Shown here: one piece after another, positions 19,301 through 27,800 of the stretch | Layout of the letters: every line of letters begins with the position of its first letter | Position numbering within the stretch: the stretch's first letter is position 1 | Assembly: GCA_964370675.1 (NCBI GenBank) | Contig: CAYJKC010000003.1 | Coordinates: forward strand, 34,954-98,953 | Direction: 5' to 3' | DNA length: 64,000 bases | From: CAYJAD01 sp964370675 | GTDB taxonomy: Bacteria; Desulfobacterota; Desulfovibrionia; Desulfovibrionales; Desulfovibrionaceae | Position numbers and translations under genes: made by a program | The notes under the pieces: generated by a model | Seen by the model: only the letters and a program-made list of their open reading frames with translations | The model's database searches: none | What the model was told of the DNA's origin: nothing

Positions 19301-19618
19301 GAGTTGGTGGCCACGCGCGGAACAGCTAAATTATTAGAAGAAGCTGGACTAAAAGTACAAACAGTATTTAAAGTATATGAAGGTCGACCCAATATTGTTG
19401 ATTTACTTAAAAATAATGAAATAGCCTTGGTTATCAATACCGCGTCAGGCAAGCTTACGGCTCAAGACTCTAAGGCAATACGTCGAACAGCATTAGCCTT
19501 TGGCATACCCTATTGCACAACCCTATCTGGTGCTAAAGCTACGGCTCGTGCTATAGGAACAAGCATAGATGGTGAAATACATGTGGAAAGCTTACAAGAG
19601 TATTATGCTAGGGCATAA
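16382..19618 (+). CDS. carB: Carbamoyl-phosphate synthase large subunit
   Basis: Makes carbamoyl phosphate from bicarbonate, ammonia (from CarA) and two ATP, feeding arginine and pyrimidine synthesis. The 1078-residue length is canonical. Two homologous ATP-grasp halves are seen: IGQACEFDYSGSQA with RPAFTLGGTGGG in the first, IGQGIEFDYCCCHA with RPSYVLGGRAM in the second. The C-terminal part (from about 940, VFLSVNDRDKPFLLDVAKVF) is the MGS-like allosteric domain. It is 49 bases upstream of carA, in the reverse of the usual carA-carB order. Confidence 0.97.
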   Translation: MPKRTDLKKIMVIGAGPIVIGQACEFDYSGSQAVKALKEEGYEVVLVNSNPATIMTDPGLADKTYVEPIEHETLAAIVRKERPCAILPTLGGQTGLNAALALAKSGVLAECNVELIGAKADVIEKAESRDLFRKAMENIGLKMPASGIAYNMEDVRRLGASLPFPLIIRPAFTLGGTGGGIAYNLEDLENIAGRGLAASPVSEVMIEQSVLGWKELEMEVMRDKNDNCVIVCSIENVDPMGVHTGDSITVAPVQTMTDAEYQHMRDATIAVMREIGVETGGSNVQFAQNPANGELVVIEMNPRVSRSSALASKATGFPIAKIAAKLAVGYTLDELRNDITRETSASFEPSIDYVVVKIPRFTFEKFPGSKDELTTAMKSVGEAMSIGRTFKEALQKGMRSMELGYTGLGFGFRNALADKESVLASLRKPNSRRLLALREAVRLGLSDQEIFEASSFDPWYTRQIRDIVNMEKSLLDFGLANDMTAANAELAVILREAKEYGFSDRQLAEMWKRPENDISRLRKELNITPSYYLVDTCAAEFEAYTPYFYSTYESTQEMDLSERKKVIILGGGPNRIGQGIEFDYCCCHASFALKDAGVMSIMVNSNPETVSTDYDTSDRLYFEPLTFEDVMHIVDIEKPFGVIVQFGGQTPLNLAVPLMRAGVPILGTSPDAIDRAEDRERFQALIQKLGLRQPPNGIALNLKDAQKVAEQIEYPVVVRPSYVLGGRAMAIVYDNDELAEYFANHVSEDLEHPILIDKFLEYAIEVDVDALSDGEEVYIAGIMEHIEEAGVHSGDSACVLPSYSLSYDHVAEIALQAEALARELRVVGLMNIQFAIKDDKIFILEVNPRASRTAPFVAKATGVPLPYLATQVMLGKTLEELDPWSMRKGGFFCVKEAVFPFNRFTGVDVLLGPEMRSTGEVMGMGPTFEEAFFKSQLAAGQTLPKSGKVFLSVNDRDKPFLLDVAKVFADKGFELVATRGTAKLLEEAGLKVQTVFKVYEGRPNIVDLLKNNEIALVINTASGKLTAQDSKAIRRTALAFGIPYCTTLSGAKATARAIGTSIDGEIHVESLQEYYARA

Positions 19619-19667
19619 GGTTTTGTTGCAGGGTAAATTTACGCATATATAATTAAAAGAGTAAATT

Positions 19668-20798
19668 ATGAAAGCATTACTTGTTTTAGAAGATGGCTTT
19701 AATTTAACTGGAAAATCTTTTACCGGCCCCATTGATGGTGGCGGTGAAGTTATTTTTAATACTGGCATGACTGGCTATCAAGAGCTACTCACAGACCCAT
19801 CTTATTGTGGTCAAATGGTGTGCATGACCTATCCTCTCATTGGTAACTATGGCATTAATGGCGAAGATATGGAGTCAAAAACATTGCATTTATCTGCACT
19901 GCTAGTTAAGGAATGCTGCAAAGAGCCTTCTAATTGGCGCTCAACCATGTCCTTGCCAGAATTTTTAATGCAAAACAATATACCAGGGGTAGAAGGATTA
20001 GATACACGTGCACTTACTCGACACATTCGTTTGAATGGAGCTATGCGCGGTGTAATCTCAACCACATGCCTTGATGTAGATGAACTTAAAAAGCGTGCCT
20101 TATCCATGCCGTCCATGGTTGGTCAAAACTTGGTAGACCGTGTTGCCCCAACTGAACCATATGTGTGGACTGGCAATGGCACAAATAATGTTAGCCTTGG
20201 TAGTGATGGAAGCTATGCATGGCAAGATAAGGGACCACGCTTAGTGGTTTATGATTATGGTATTAAATGGAATATTTTGCGCATATTAGAAAAACATGGT
20301 TTTGATATGCTAGTAGTGCCACCAAAGTTTAGTGCAGCTAGTGTTAAAGCTGCAGGTGCAGAAGCTGTATTTTTATCCAATGGTCCTGGCGACCCAGACG
20401 TTCTTCAAGATGAGATTGCTATTGTCAAAGAATTAACTAAGTCCTACCCCATGGCAGGTATTTGCCTTGGACATCAGCTACTAGGGCGCGCTCTTGGTGG
20501 AAGTATTACTAAGTTAAAGTTTGGGCATCATGGTTGTAATCATCCAGTTAAGGACCTTGTGGCCGGACATGTGGAAATCTCATCTCAAAATCATGGCTTT
20601 TGTGTAGATCTTACCAATGTACCAGATGTAGAAATTACGCATATTAATCTCAATGATAATACTTTAGAAGGTTTTGCTCATAAAACTCTACCTATTTTTG
20701 CAGTGCAGCATCACCCAGAAGCCGCACCAGGGCCGGTAGAAAGTAGATATATTTTTACTCGCTTTAGAAATATGATTCATAAAACATTAAATAAATAA
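19668..20798 (+). CDS. carA: Carbamoyl-phosphate synthase small (glutaminase) subunit
   Basis: Hydrolyses glutamine and channels ammonia to CarB. It has 376 residues. The N-terminal small-chain domain shows GGGEVIFNTGMTGYQE and GVEGLDTRALTRHIR; the class I glutamine amidotransferase domain follows with the nucleophile Cys in AGICLGHQLLGRA and the His-Glu pair in VQHHPEAAPGP. It ends 8 bases before a terminator-like hairpin that closes the carB-carA unit. Confidence 0.97.
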   Translation: MKALLVLEDGFNLTGKSFTGPIDGGGEVIFNTGMTGYQELLTDPSYCGQMVCMTYPLIGNYGINGEDMESKTLHLSALLVKECCKEPSNWRSTMSLPEFLMQNNIPGVEGLDTRALTRHIRLNGAMRGVISTTCLDVDELKKRALSMPSMVGQNLVDRVAPTEPYVWTGNGTNNVSLGSDGSYAWQDKGPRLVVYDYGIKWNILRILEKHGFDMLVVPPKFSAASVKAAGAEAVFLSNGPGDPDVLQDEIAIVKELTKSYPMAGICLGHQLLGRALGGSITKLKFGHHGCNHPVKDLVAGHVEISSQNHGFCVDLTNVPDVEITHINLNDNTLEGFAHKTLPIFAVQHHPEAAPGPVESRYIFTRFRNMIHKTLNK

Positions 20799-20805
20799 AA
20801 TTAAT

Positions 20806-20844
20806 GGGGGAAACTTTTTTGTTCTAAACAAAAGAGTTTCCCCC
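20806..20844. terminator. Hairpin terminator after carA (GGGGAAACT family)
   Basis: GGGGGAAACTTTTTT pairs with AAAAGAGTTTCCCCC around the loop GTTCTAAAC. It lies between the convergent carA and livF genes and can serve both. It shares its core with 1831-1868 and 4841-4883. Confidence 0.8.
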
Positions 20845-20875
20845 AAAACATCTCATTAAAAGCTAATTAATAATC

Positions 20876-21592
20876 TTAATGTCCACCACCCAAATAAGCA
20901 TCTCTTACTGTTGGGTTATTTAACATAGCACGGGCTTCATCTTCCATAACCACATTACCAACCTCCAATACATAACCACGTGTTGCAAGTTTTAATGCAG
21001 CTCTGGCATTTTGCTCAACTAAAACTACAGTAACACCCTTTTTATTGATGGTTCTTATGGTTTCAAAGATAGATGCCACAAGTAATGGAGCAAGCCCTAG
21101 TGAAGGCTCATCAAGTAATAACAATCTTGGTTGCCCCATAAGGGCACGACCAATAGCAAGCATCTGCTGCTCCCCACCAGACAATGTTCCGGCAAGTTGG
21201 CGTTGGCGTTCTTCAAGCCTAGGAAATAATTCAAAAATCCACTCAATACTTTTGGCGATTTTAGCCTTATCATTAATGGTGAAGGCCCCTAGCTTCAAAT
21301 TGCCAAGCACACTCATAGTACCAAATACACGTCGACCTTCAGGGGATTGCGTAATACCTTTTTTAACAATTTCATCACTTTGCAATGTATGAAGTGGCAT
21401 TCCATCAAAAATAATTTCACCCTTTTTAACAGCTTGTAAGCCGCTAATGGTTTGCATGGTAGTGGTTTTTCCAGCACCATTAGCACCTAATATGGTAACA
21501 ATTTCGCCTTCTTCAACCTTAAGATTTATACCATGCAAGGCTTCAACTTGCCCATAATTTACATATACATCTTTTAATTCCAATAACGCCAT
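20876..21592 (-). CDS. livF: Branched-chain amino acid ABC transporter ATPase LivF
   Basis: One of two ATPases that drive branched-chain amino acid import. Walker A is GANGAGKTT, the ABC signature LSGGEQQMLAIGRAL, and Walker B LLLLDEPSLGL, followed by a switch region VVLVEQNARAAL. The length of 238 residues fits LivF. I chose the ATG at 21592, preceded by GGAG 8 bases upstream; the frame also opens 15 bases earlier. The start lies just after the livG stop, consistent with coupled translation at the end of livHMGF. Confidence 0.93.
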   Translation of the reverse strand: MALLELKDVYVNYGQVEALHGINLKVEEGEIVTILGANGAGKTTTMQTISGLQAVKKGEIIFDGMPLHTLQSDEIVKKGITQSPEGRRVFGTMSVLGNLKLGAFTINDKAKIAKSIEWIFELFPRLEERQRQLAGTLSGGEQQMLAIGRALMGQPRLLLLDEPSLGLAPLLVASIFETIRTINKKGVTVVLVEQNARAALKLATRGYVLEVGNVVMEDEARAMLNNPTVRDAYLGGGH

Positions 21593-21593
21593 A

Positions 21594-22364
21594 TTACCAG
21601 CTCCCATCGTCTACACCGAGGTAGGCCTCGATAACGGCTTTGTTATTACGGATATTTTCAGGTACATCCTTAGCAATGACACAGCCATTTTCTAAAACAA
21701 TCAGCTCATGGCAAATGTGCATAACTAGGCGCATATCATGCTCAATAAGCAACACTGTAATCCCGCGCTTACGTATGGCATGAATAAGTTCCATAAGTTC
21801 AGCAGTTTCTTGCTCATTCATACCACCAGCTGGTTCATCCAAAATGAGTAATTCAGGGTCAGAAGCAAGAGCACGCGCAATTTCAAGCAAGCGTTGTTTA
21901 CCATAAGCTAAGCTACCAGCCCGCTCGGCATAAATATCATCAATACCAACAAATGCCAGTTCTTGCATAGCACGGTCAAAGGCTGCACTCTCCTCACGGC
22001 GTTGCCAAGGTAAGCGCAACATAGATGACACCACCCCAGCAGACATACGGCAGTGATGACCAGCTAAAACATTTTCCACAGCTTGCATACGTGGAAAAAG
22101 CCTAATGGTCTGAAATGTTCTAGCTATACCTTTTTTTACAAGCTTATATGAAGGCACACCAGTGATACGCTCTGTCTTAAAATATATATCACCTTTTTCT
22201 GGTTTATAATTACCGGTAATACAGTTAAACACAGTGGTCTTACCAGCACCATTTGGACCAATTAAGCCCACAATACTACCACGTGCCACATCAAAGTTAA
22301 CCTCTTGCATAGCGGTTAACCCACCAAAAACCTTAGTTACATTGGCAAGTCTTAGCAAACTCAT
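21594..22364 (-). CDS. livG: Branched-chain amino acid ABC transporter ATPase LivG
   Basis: Second ATPase of the same importer, 256 residues. It has Walker A GPNGAGKTT, signature LAYGKQRLLEIARAL (the LAYG variant typical of LivG), and Walker B LLILDEPAGGMN. It carries the extra helical stretch between Walker A and the signature (AGHHCRMSAG...) usual for LivG. It overlaps the end of livM by 4 bases (ATGA). Confidence 0.94.
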   Translation of the reverse strand: MSLLRLANVTKVFGGLTAMQEVNFDVARGSIVGLIGPNGAGKTTVFNCITGNYKPEKGDIYFKTERITGVPSYKLVKKGIARTFQTIRLFPRMQAVENVLAGHHCRMSAGVVSSMLRLPWQRREESAAFDRAMQELAFVGIDDIYAERAGSLAYGKQRLLEIARALASDPELLILDEPAGGMNEQETAELMELIHAIRKRGITVLLIEHDMRLVMHICHELIVLENGCVIAKDVPENIRNNKAVIEAYLGVDDGSW

Positions 22365-23347
22365 GGCTTGCCTCCTATATCTGGTGATGGTGGTGGTTTT
22401 GGCGTGCCATCTTTATTAAAGAAATTAACTTTATATTTATAAAGAGCAGGAGGCAACAAACCTTGCGGGCGCCAAATCATCATAACCATCATGGCAAGAC
22501 CAAAAATCAGCATACGCGCATTGGAAAATTCGCGCAAAAGTTCTGGTAAACCAATGAATATAAATGTACTCAAAAGTACACCAAGCTGGCTACCACCGCT
22601 TAAAATAACCACTGCAAATATTACAACAGATTCAGTAAATGAAAATGACTCTGGTGTTACAATGGTCATTTTTGCGGCAAAAACATTACCAGCAGTACCT
22701 GCCCAACAAGCTCCAATAATAAAAGCAATAAGCTTATATTTTGCAACATTGACTCCGCAACCGTTGGCAGCTGTATCATCTTCACGAATATAGTTTAAAG
22801 CGCGCCCAAAGCGTGATTTTGCAAGCCATGCAAAAAATAGCACACTTAAGGCAACACCACCCCAAACAAAATAATAAAAGTGTGTAGGGCTTACAATACG
22901 AAAGCCCAAAATTTCAGGTCTGGATATACCAAATATACCATTAGCCCCACCAAAAATTCCACCTACATCATTAACAAGAGTGAGGCGCACAATTTCCACA
23001 ATACCTATGGTTACAATAAGCAAATAATCACCACGCAAGTGAATAATGGGCCTTGCAACAATAAGAGCAAAGATACCTGCTGCAACTCCTGCTACAGGCA
23101 AGAGATAAAGCACAGGAATACCATACATGGTATTTAGTACCGCAGTAGTATAGGCACCAATGGCATAAAAGGCTGCATGCCCCATATGAAATAGCCCAGC
23201 TTGACCTAAGATTACGTTTAAGGAAAGTGCAAGCCAAGCATAAAGCCCAATACTAACACAAACATCAACCCAATATCTATTGGCTATTAACGGTAAGAGT
23301 AAGATGCATATGATGAGTACACCGGTAATAATATTTCGTGTTTTCAT
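22361..23347 (-). CDS. livM: Branched-chain amino acid ABC transporter permease LivM
   Basis: Inner-membrane permease, 328 residues with about eight to ten hydrophobic segments. Family features are GLYAWLALSLNVILGQAGLF near residue 40, GHAAFYAIGAY, and the cytoplasmic ATPase-contact loop GRALNYIREDDTAA. The C-terminal tail is charged and Pro-rich. It overlaps livH and livG by 4 bases each. Confidence 0.94.
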   Translation of the reverse strand: MKTRNIITGVLIICILLLPLIANRYWVDVCVSIGLYAWLALSLNVILGQAGLFHMGHAAFYAIGAYTTAVLNTMYGIPVLYLLPVAGVAAGIFALIVARPIIHLRGDYLLIVTIGIVEIVRLTLVNDVGGIFGGANGIFGISRPEILGFRIVSPTHFYYFVWGGVALSVLFFAWLAKSRFGRALNYIREDDTAANGCGVNVAKYKLIAFIIGACWAGTAGNVFAAKMTIVTPESFSFTESVVIFAVVILSGGSQLGVLLSTFIFIGLPELLREFSNARMLIFGLAMMVMMIWRPQGLLPPALYKYKVNFFNKDGTPKPPPSPDIGGKP

Positions 23348-24249
23348 AGCTTATCAGCCACCCTTTCGCCCAATATACCAGTGGGGCGGACAATAAGAAT
23401 ACAAATTAATACACCAAAAGCTATTACATCCTTCCAAGCAGCTGCAATGTATGCAGCACTCATGGCTTCTATAACACCAAGCAATAGACCACCTAACATA
23501 GCACCAGGTATATTACCAATACCGCCTAAAATGGCTGCCGTAAAGGCTTTTAGTCCATAACTCCAACCCATAACAAAATCAATTTGCCCATAATACATAC
23601 CAACCATCATACCAGCAGCACCACCAAGACCTGGTCCAATCATAAAGACTATGGATATAATGCGATTTACATTAATACCCATTAGCCTTGCAGCACCTTG
23701 GTCAATAGATACAGCTCGCATGGCTGAACCTGTGCGTGTTCTATGTACAAAAAGATGTAGAGCAAGCATAAGCAAAAATGAAGTGATAATTACCAATATG
23801 CGTATACCAGGCACTTCCCAAGATCCTATGCTCACTGTAAATGATGGGCGCGCAATTTCAGGATATACAAAAAAGCGCGCACCATAAATCAACATAATGG
23901 CATTTTGAAAGAATATGGAAGCACCTAGAGCAGAAACTACTGCTGATAGACGGTTTGCATTACGTAATGGCCGATATGCCACTCGCTCAAGCAAAAAGCC
24001 TACCAAAGCCACAAAAACAGCCACCATTACAAATACTAATATAATGGCTATTTCTATGGGTAATGCCCCTGCAAGACCAGCACTTACTAACAGTGTTAGA
24101 CCGCAATATGCTCCAATGGTAAATAAATCACCATGCGCAAAGTTAATGAGCTTTAATATACCATAAACCATGGTATATCCCAGTGCTACCAGAGCATAAA
24201 TACTACCCACAGCAAGCCCATTAATAAATTGTTGGATGAAATCACCCAT
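23344..24249 (-). CDS. livH: Branched-chain amino acid ABC transporter permease LivH
   Basis: First permease gene of the operon, about 301 residues with eight or so membrane segments. Recognisable parts are NGLAVGSIYALVALGYTMVYGILKLINFAHGD at the N-terminus (the LivH hallmark) and the coupling loop TGSAMRAVSIDQGAARLMGIN. The ATG at 24249 has AAGG 9 bases upstream; a TTG 9 bases earlier is less likely. No livK binding-protein gene is found in the window, so the periplasmic receptor is encoded elsewhere and specificity is inferred from the family only. Confidence 0.93.
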   Translation of the reverse strand: MGDFIQQFINGLAVGSIYALVALGYTMVYGILKLINFAHGDLFTIGAYCGLTLLVSAGLAGALPIEIAIILVFVMVAVFVALVGFLLERVAYRPLRNANRLSAVVSALGASIFFQNAIMLIYGARFFVYPEIARPSFTVSIGSWEVPGIRILVIITSFLLMLALHLFVHRTRTGSAMRAVSIDQGAARLMGINVNRIISIVFMIGPGLGGAAGMMVGMYYGQIDFVMGWSYGLKAFTAAILGGIGNIPGAMLGGLLLGVIEAMSAAYIAAAWKDVIAFGVLICILIVRPTGILGERVADKL

Positions 24250-24306
24250 GCACACCAACCTTAGCTAGAATTTTAAGACAATTTATATTTTCACAAACAA
24301 ACAATA

Positions 24307-27300
24307 TTAAGCATCCCAATCGTCATCTTCTTCTACAGGAGCAAAACCACGGCGCATGGTATTTTCTGTAATTACGCGTGGATCCATAAAATGCAATAGA
24401 TAGTCTGGTCCACCAGCCTTAGTTCCAACACCAGACATACGCGCCCCACCAAATGGTTGACGCTCGACCAATGCACCGGTATTATTACGGTTAATATATA
24501 AATTGCCCACACGAAACTTTTGGCGCGCCTTATCTAAATTCTTGGGTGAGCGACTAAACACACCACCAGTCAATGCAAAGCGTGTACTATTGGCAAGTTC
24601 AATGGCATGATCAAAGTCTTTAGCGCGCATGATAGCAAGTACTGGGCCAAACACTTCTTCTTGGGCAATGCGATGCTCTGGCAAAATGTTATCCACCATA
24701 GTTATGGGAACCCAATAACCCTCACCTTCTGGCACAGGGCTCTTGTAAAGCAATTTACCTTCTTGCTCAGCTATGGCAGCATATTCCAATACATTTTTCT
24801 GAGCAGCAGCGTCAGCTACGGCACCCATGGCATAGGTGCAATCATCAGCAGGACCAATAAGCAAAGCCTTTGCTCCTTCCACAAGACGCTCTATGGCTTT
24901 GTCATATATGGCATCCGTAACAATTAAACGAGAACAAGCAGAGCACTTCTGACCTTGGAAAGCAAAGGCAGAATAAAGCACATGCGGCACGGCTTCATCA
25001 AGGTCAGCATCATCGTCAATAATGATGGCATTTTTACCACCCATTTCTGAAATAACTTTTTTAACATTGGCTTGATTTGGTCCGGTTTGACCGGCTTTTT
25101 CGACAATGCGTAAGCCAACTTCCATAGATCCTGTAAAAGCTATGCAGCTAATATCTGGATGTTCTACAAGATAATCACCCATTACAGAACCACGCCCTGG
25201 TACATAGTTAAACACACCAGCAGGTAAACCAGCTTCTTCAAATATCTCTACTAAGTGATGCCCAATAATACCTGTAATATTTGCAGGCTTATAAATAACT
25301 GGATTACCAGCAACAATAGCCGCTGATGCCATACCCATACTAATGGCAAGCGGGAAGTTCCAAGGGGCGATAACAGCAGTAATACCCTTGGGTTCATATA
25401 AATAATGGTTAAGTTCACCAGGTGCATTACCCATACGCCTTGGTTTTGCTAAACGCTCCATCTCACGAGCATAATACTCTAAAAAGTCAATGGCTTCTGC
25501 TACGTCAGCTTGAGCTTGATCCCATTGCTTACCAACTTCTAAAACTTGCCAAGCCGATAGTTCATAGGCACGTCTACGCGCAACAGCTGCAGCCTTAACT
25601 AAGTATTTAGCACGCTCTACTGGTGGAGTATCACGCCATGCAGGAAATGCTTCGCGTGCAGCAGCTAAAGCCATATCAACTTCAGCAATGCCACCTTGGC
25701 AAACATGTCCTAATACTTCTGATGGTTTAGCAGGATTAACTGTAGGAATGCGGTCCTCAAGCTCTACCTTTTTGCCTCCAATATATAATGGATACACCTT
25801 ACCTAAAGAGTTAGCACGAATTTTTGCAATCTCTGCTGGAAATACAGCACGATGATCGGCTCTGGTAAAATCAACCATGGGTTCATTAACAAATGGACCA
25901 AAACCTTCTACACTAGCTACTTCTTTGCGATTTTGCTCACGTTTTATCCGTTCGCGCTCAGCAGTTTTGTGTGGATCTTCTAAAAGTTTCTCAAGACTTG
26001 CTTCTTCCACAAAGCTTTGACGTAAGAAAGATTCGTTGGCAGTATTTTCCAAAAGTCGCCTTACTAAATAGCCCATACCTGGCACCATATCACCATAAGG
26101 GCAATATAGGCGCACACGCCCAGCAATCTTCAAAATACCACGGCGCACTGGCTCAGCCATGCCGTAGAGAACTTGAAATTCATAGCGAGAATCATCAACA
26201 TTTAACTCTTTAGCAATTTCCATAACCGCAGAAATGGTGCGCACATTATGAGAAGCACAAGCAAAATGACAAACATCTTGATTTTTTAATATATTATATG
26301 CCACACGCTCAAAACAAGCATCGCTTTCTGCTTTAATAGTCCAAACAGGCACTTCCCAGCCCATTTGCTTGGCTTTAACTACTTCATAATCCCAATAAGC
26401 ACCCTTAACGAGGCGTATAGAAATTTGTGTATTATTGGCTTTTGCCCAATCAATAAGTTCTGTTACATCTTTTTCACAATCTTTCAAATATGCTTGTAAA
26501 ACAATACCAATATGCGGATAGTCTTTATATTCAAGCTTTAGGCGACGATAAACTTCAAGAGTAATGTCTTTATGCTTATATGATTCCATATCAATGCAGA
26601 AAAATGCATTTAACTCCACCGCACGTTTACAAATGCGGCGAGCTTGTTCTAATATACCAACCACAGATCCTTCAAAATCTTGTGGATTAGCAAGGCAGAA
26701 GGTGGCAGTGGGCTTAATAGCAATATTAACCCTAGGGGCATGTCCCCAATCATCTTTTTGCTTAGGGTCACTACCCAGAGCATCCCAAGCATGTTGCTCT
26801 TTTTCTAAAGCATCCAAAAGCTCAAGATATGTACCAACATATTCCTCGGCTTCTGCATGAGAAAGGGTAGCCTCTCCAAGCACATCCACCACAGCGCCAA
26901 AGCCATCTTTACGTAGTTTTTTCATATTTTTAATGGCATCAGTGGTCTTTTCACCCACAATAAATTGCTTTGCCATTTCATGAATATTGGTGGAAATTAA
27001 CTTGTTTAACATGCCCCCACCCAAAGAACCAAGCATGCCAGCCATCTTAGCTCCAGCAGAAAGGAATGCAGGCATATCCTTTTCATCACCAAAATATTCT
27101 TGAATATGATCTGTCAAAAGCTTAGGAGTAGTTAAGGAAGGAAATGTGTCGACAAAACGAAAAATTTGCACTTTAAATTGTTCATTTTGCATGCTCCAAT
27201 CCATTACCTTTCCCATCCAAGCTGCTTTGTCAAAAAGAGAAGGTTTTTCGCCTGAGATACTAGCAAACATTTCTTTGCCACGTTGTATTACTTTAGCGTC

Positions 27301-27315
27301 GGTATTTTCTTGCAT
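24307..27315 (-). CDS. putA: Bifunctional proline dehydrogenase / P5C dehydrogenase (short PutA)
   Basis: Oxidises proline to glutamate in two steps. The N-terminal half (to about residue 450) is the FAD proline dehydrogenase barrel, with VRLVKGAYWDYE, LYGMAEPVRRGI and VRLYCPYGDMVPGMGYLVRRLLEN. The C-terminal half (about 500-985) is an aldehyde dehydrogenase: APWNFPLAI, FTGSMEVGLRI, EMGGKNAIIIDDDADLD, the catalytic Cys in FQGQKCSACSR, and EEVFGPVLAI. At about 1002 residues it lacks the N-terminal ribbon-helix-helix repressor domain and the C-terminal extension of E. coli PutA (about 1320). GAGGG precedes the ATG at 27315. Confidence 0.93.
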   Translation of the reverse strand: MQENTDAKVIQRGKEMFASISGEKPSLFDKAAWMGKVMDWSMQNEQFKVQIFRFVDTFPSLTTPKLLTDHIQEYFGDEKDMPAFLSAGAKMAGMLGSLGGGMLNKLISTNIHEMAKQFIVGEKTTDAIKNMKKLRKDGFGAVVDVLGEATLSHAEAEEYVGTYLELLDALEKEQHAWDALGSDPKQKDDWGHAPRVNIAIKPTATFCLANPQDFEGSVVGILEQARRICKRAVELNAFFCIDMESYKHKDITLEVYRRLKLEYKDYPHIGIVLQAYLKDCEKDVTELIDWAKANNTQISIRLVKGAYWDYEVVKAKQMGWEVPVWTIKAESDACFERVAYNILKNQDVCHFACASHNVRTISAVMEIAKELNVDDSRYEFQVLYGMAEPVRRGILKIAGRVRLYCPYGDMVPGMGYLVRRLLENTANESFLRQSFVEEASLEKLLEDPHKTAERERIKREQNRKEVASVEGFGPFVNEPMVDFTRADHRAVFPAEIAKIRANSLGKVYPLYIGGKKVELEDRIPTVNPAKPSEVLGHVCQGGIAEVDMALAAAREAFPAWRDTPPVERAKYLVKAAAVARRRAYELSAWQVLEVGKQWDQAQADVAEAIDFLEYYAREMERLAKPRRMGNAPGELNHYLYEPKGITAVIAPWNFPLAISMGMASAAIVAGNPVIYKPANITGIIGHHLVEIFEEAGLPAGVFNYVPGRGSVMGDYLVEHPDISCIAFTGSMEVGLRIVEKAGQTGPNQANVKKVISEMGGKNAIIIDDDADLDEAVPHVLYSAFAFQGQKCSACSRLIVTDAIYDKAIERLVEGAKALLIGPADDCTYAMGAVADAAAQKNVLEYAAIAEQEGKLLYKSPVPEGEGYWVPITMVDNILPEHRIAQEEVFGPVLAIMRAKDFDHAIELANSTRFALTGGVFSRSPKNLDKARQKFRVGNLYINRNNTGALVERQPFGGARMSGVGTKAGGPDYLLHFMDPRVITENTMRRGFAPVEEDDDWDA

Positions 27316-27800
27316 TTTTTCCCTCACAAATTAAGATTTTAGAGCATAATTGCTCCTTAAAAGAAGTAATTTTATCGGGGGAAAACTACCAAAATACAAT
27401 CGTTACGTCAATACCAAAAGCTAACAAAATCATCTTTAAAGCCATACATCGTTATAATTTAGGTATTTTGTATCTGATAATCCACATAGAACTTAGAAGC
27501 ACCACAATCAATACTTCATAATTATAATTATGAGTAAACAACATCAACCAATCTATGGTAATTACATGCAAACTATCTTAAGATTTACGGCAGTCTAATT
27601 TTGTAAATTCATTCATCCGCGTGTGAAGTTCGGTAAAATTTTTTTAAGTAAATTTGAGATTAGATTGCCATGTCTTAACATTTTCCATTGACCAATTGCA
27701 TATTGCAAACCATAACGAAGTCATGTAGTAAGCAAAAATATTGGTTCATAAGCCATACTCTCTAAGAAAAAATTATTTAACATATATCATTTTGAAACTT
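27316..27800. other. Intergenic region between putA and the DUF1460 gene
   Basis: About 485 AT-rich bases between divergent genes. GAGCA-TAAT-TGCTC (27342-27355) is a small palindrome near the putA start. A candidate promoter for the rightward gene is at 27688-27716. I see no gene or RNA element. Confidence 0.5.
27688..27716 (+). promoter_or_regulatory. Candidate promoter of the DUF1460 gene
   Basis: TTGACC (27688-27693) and CATAAC (27711-27716) are 17 bases apart, about 85 bases before the chosen start codon. The -10 match is poor. Confidence 0.3.
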
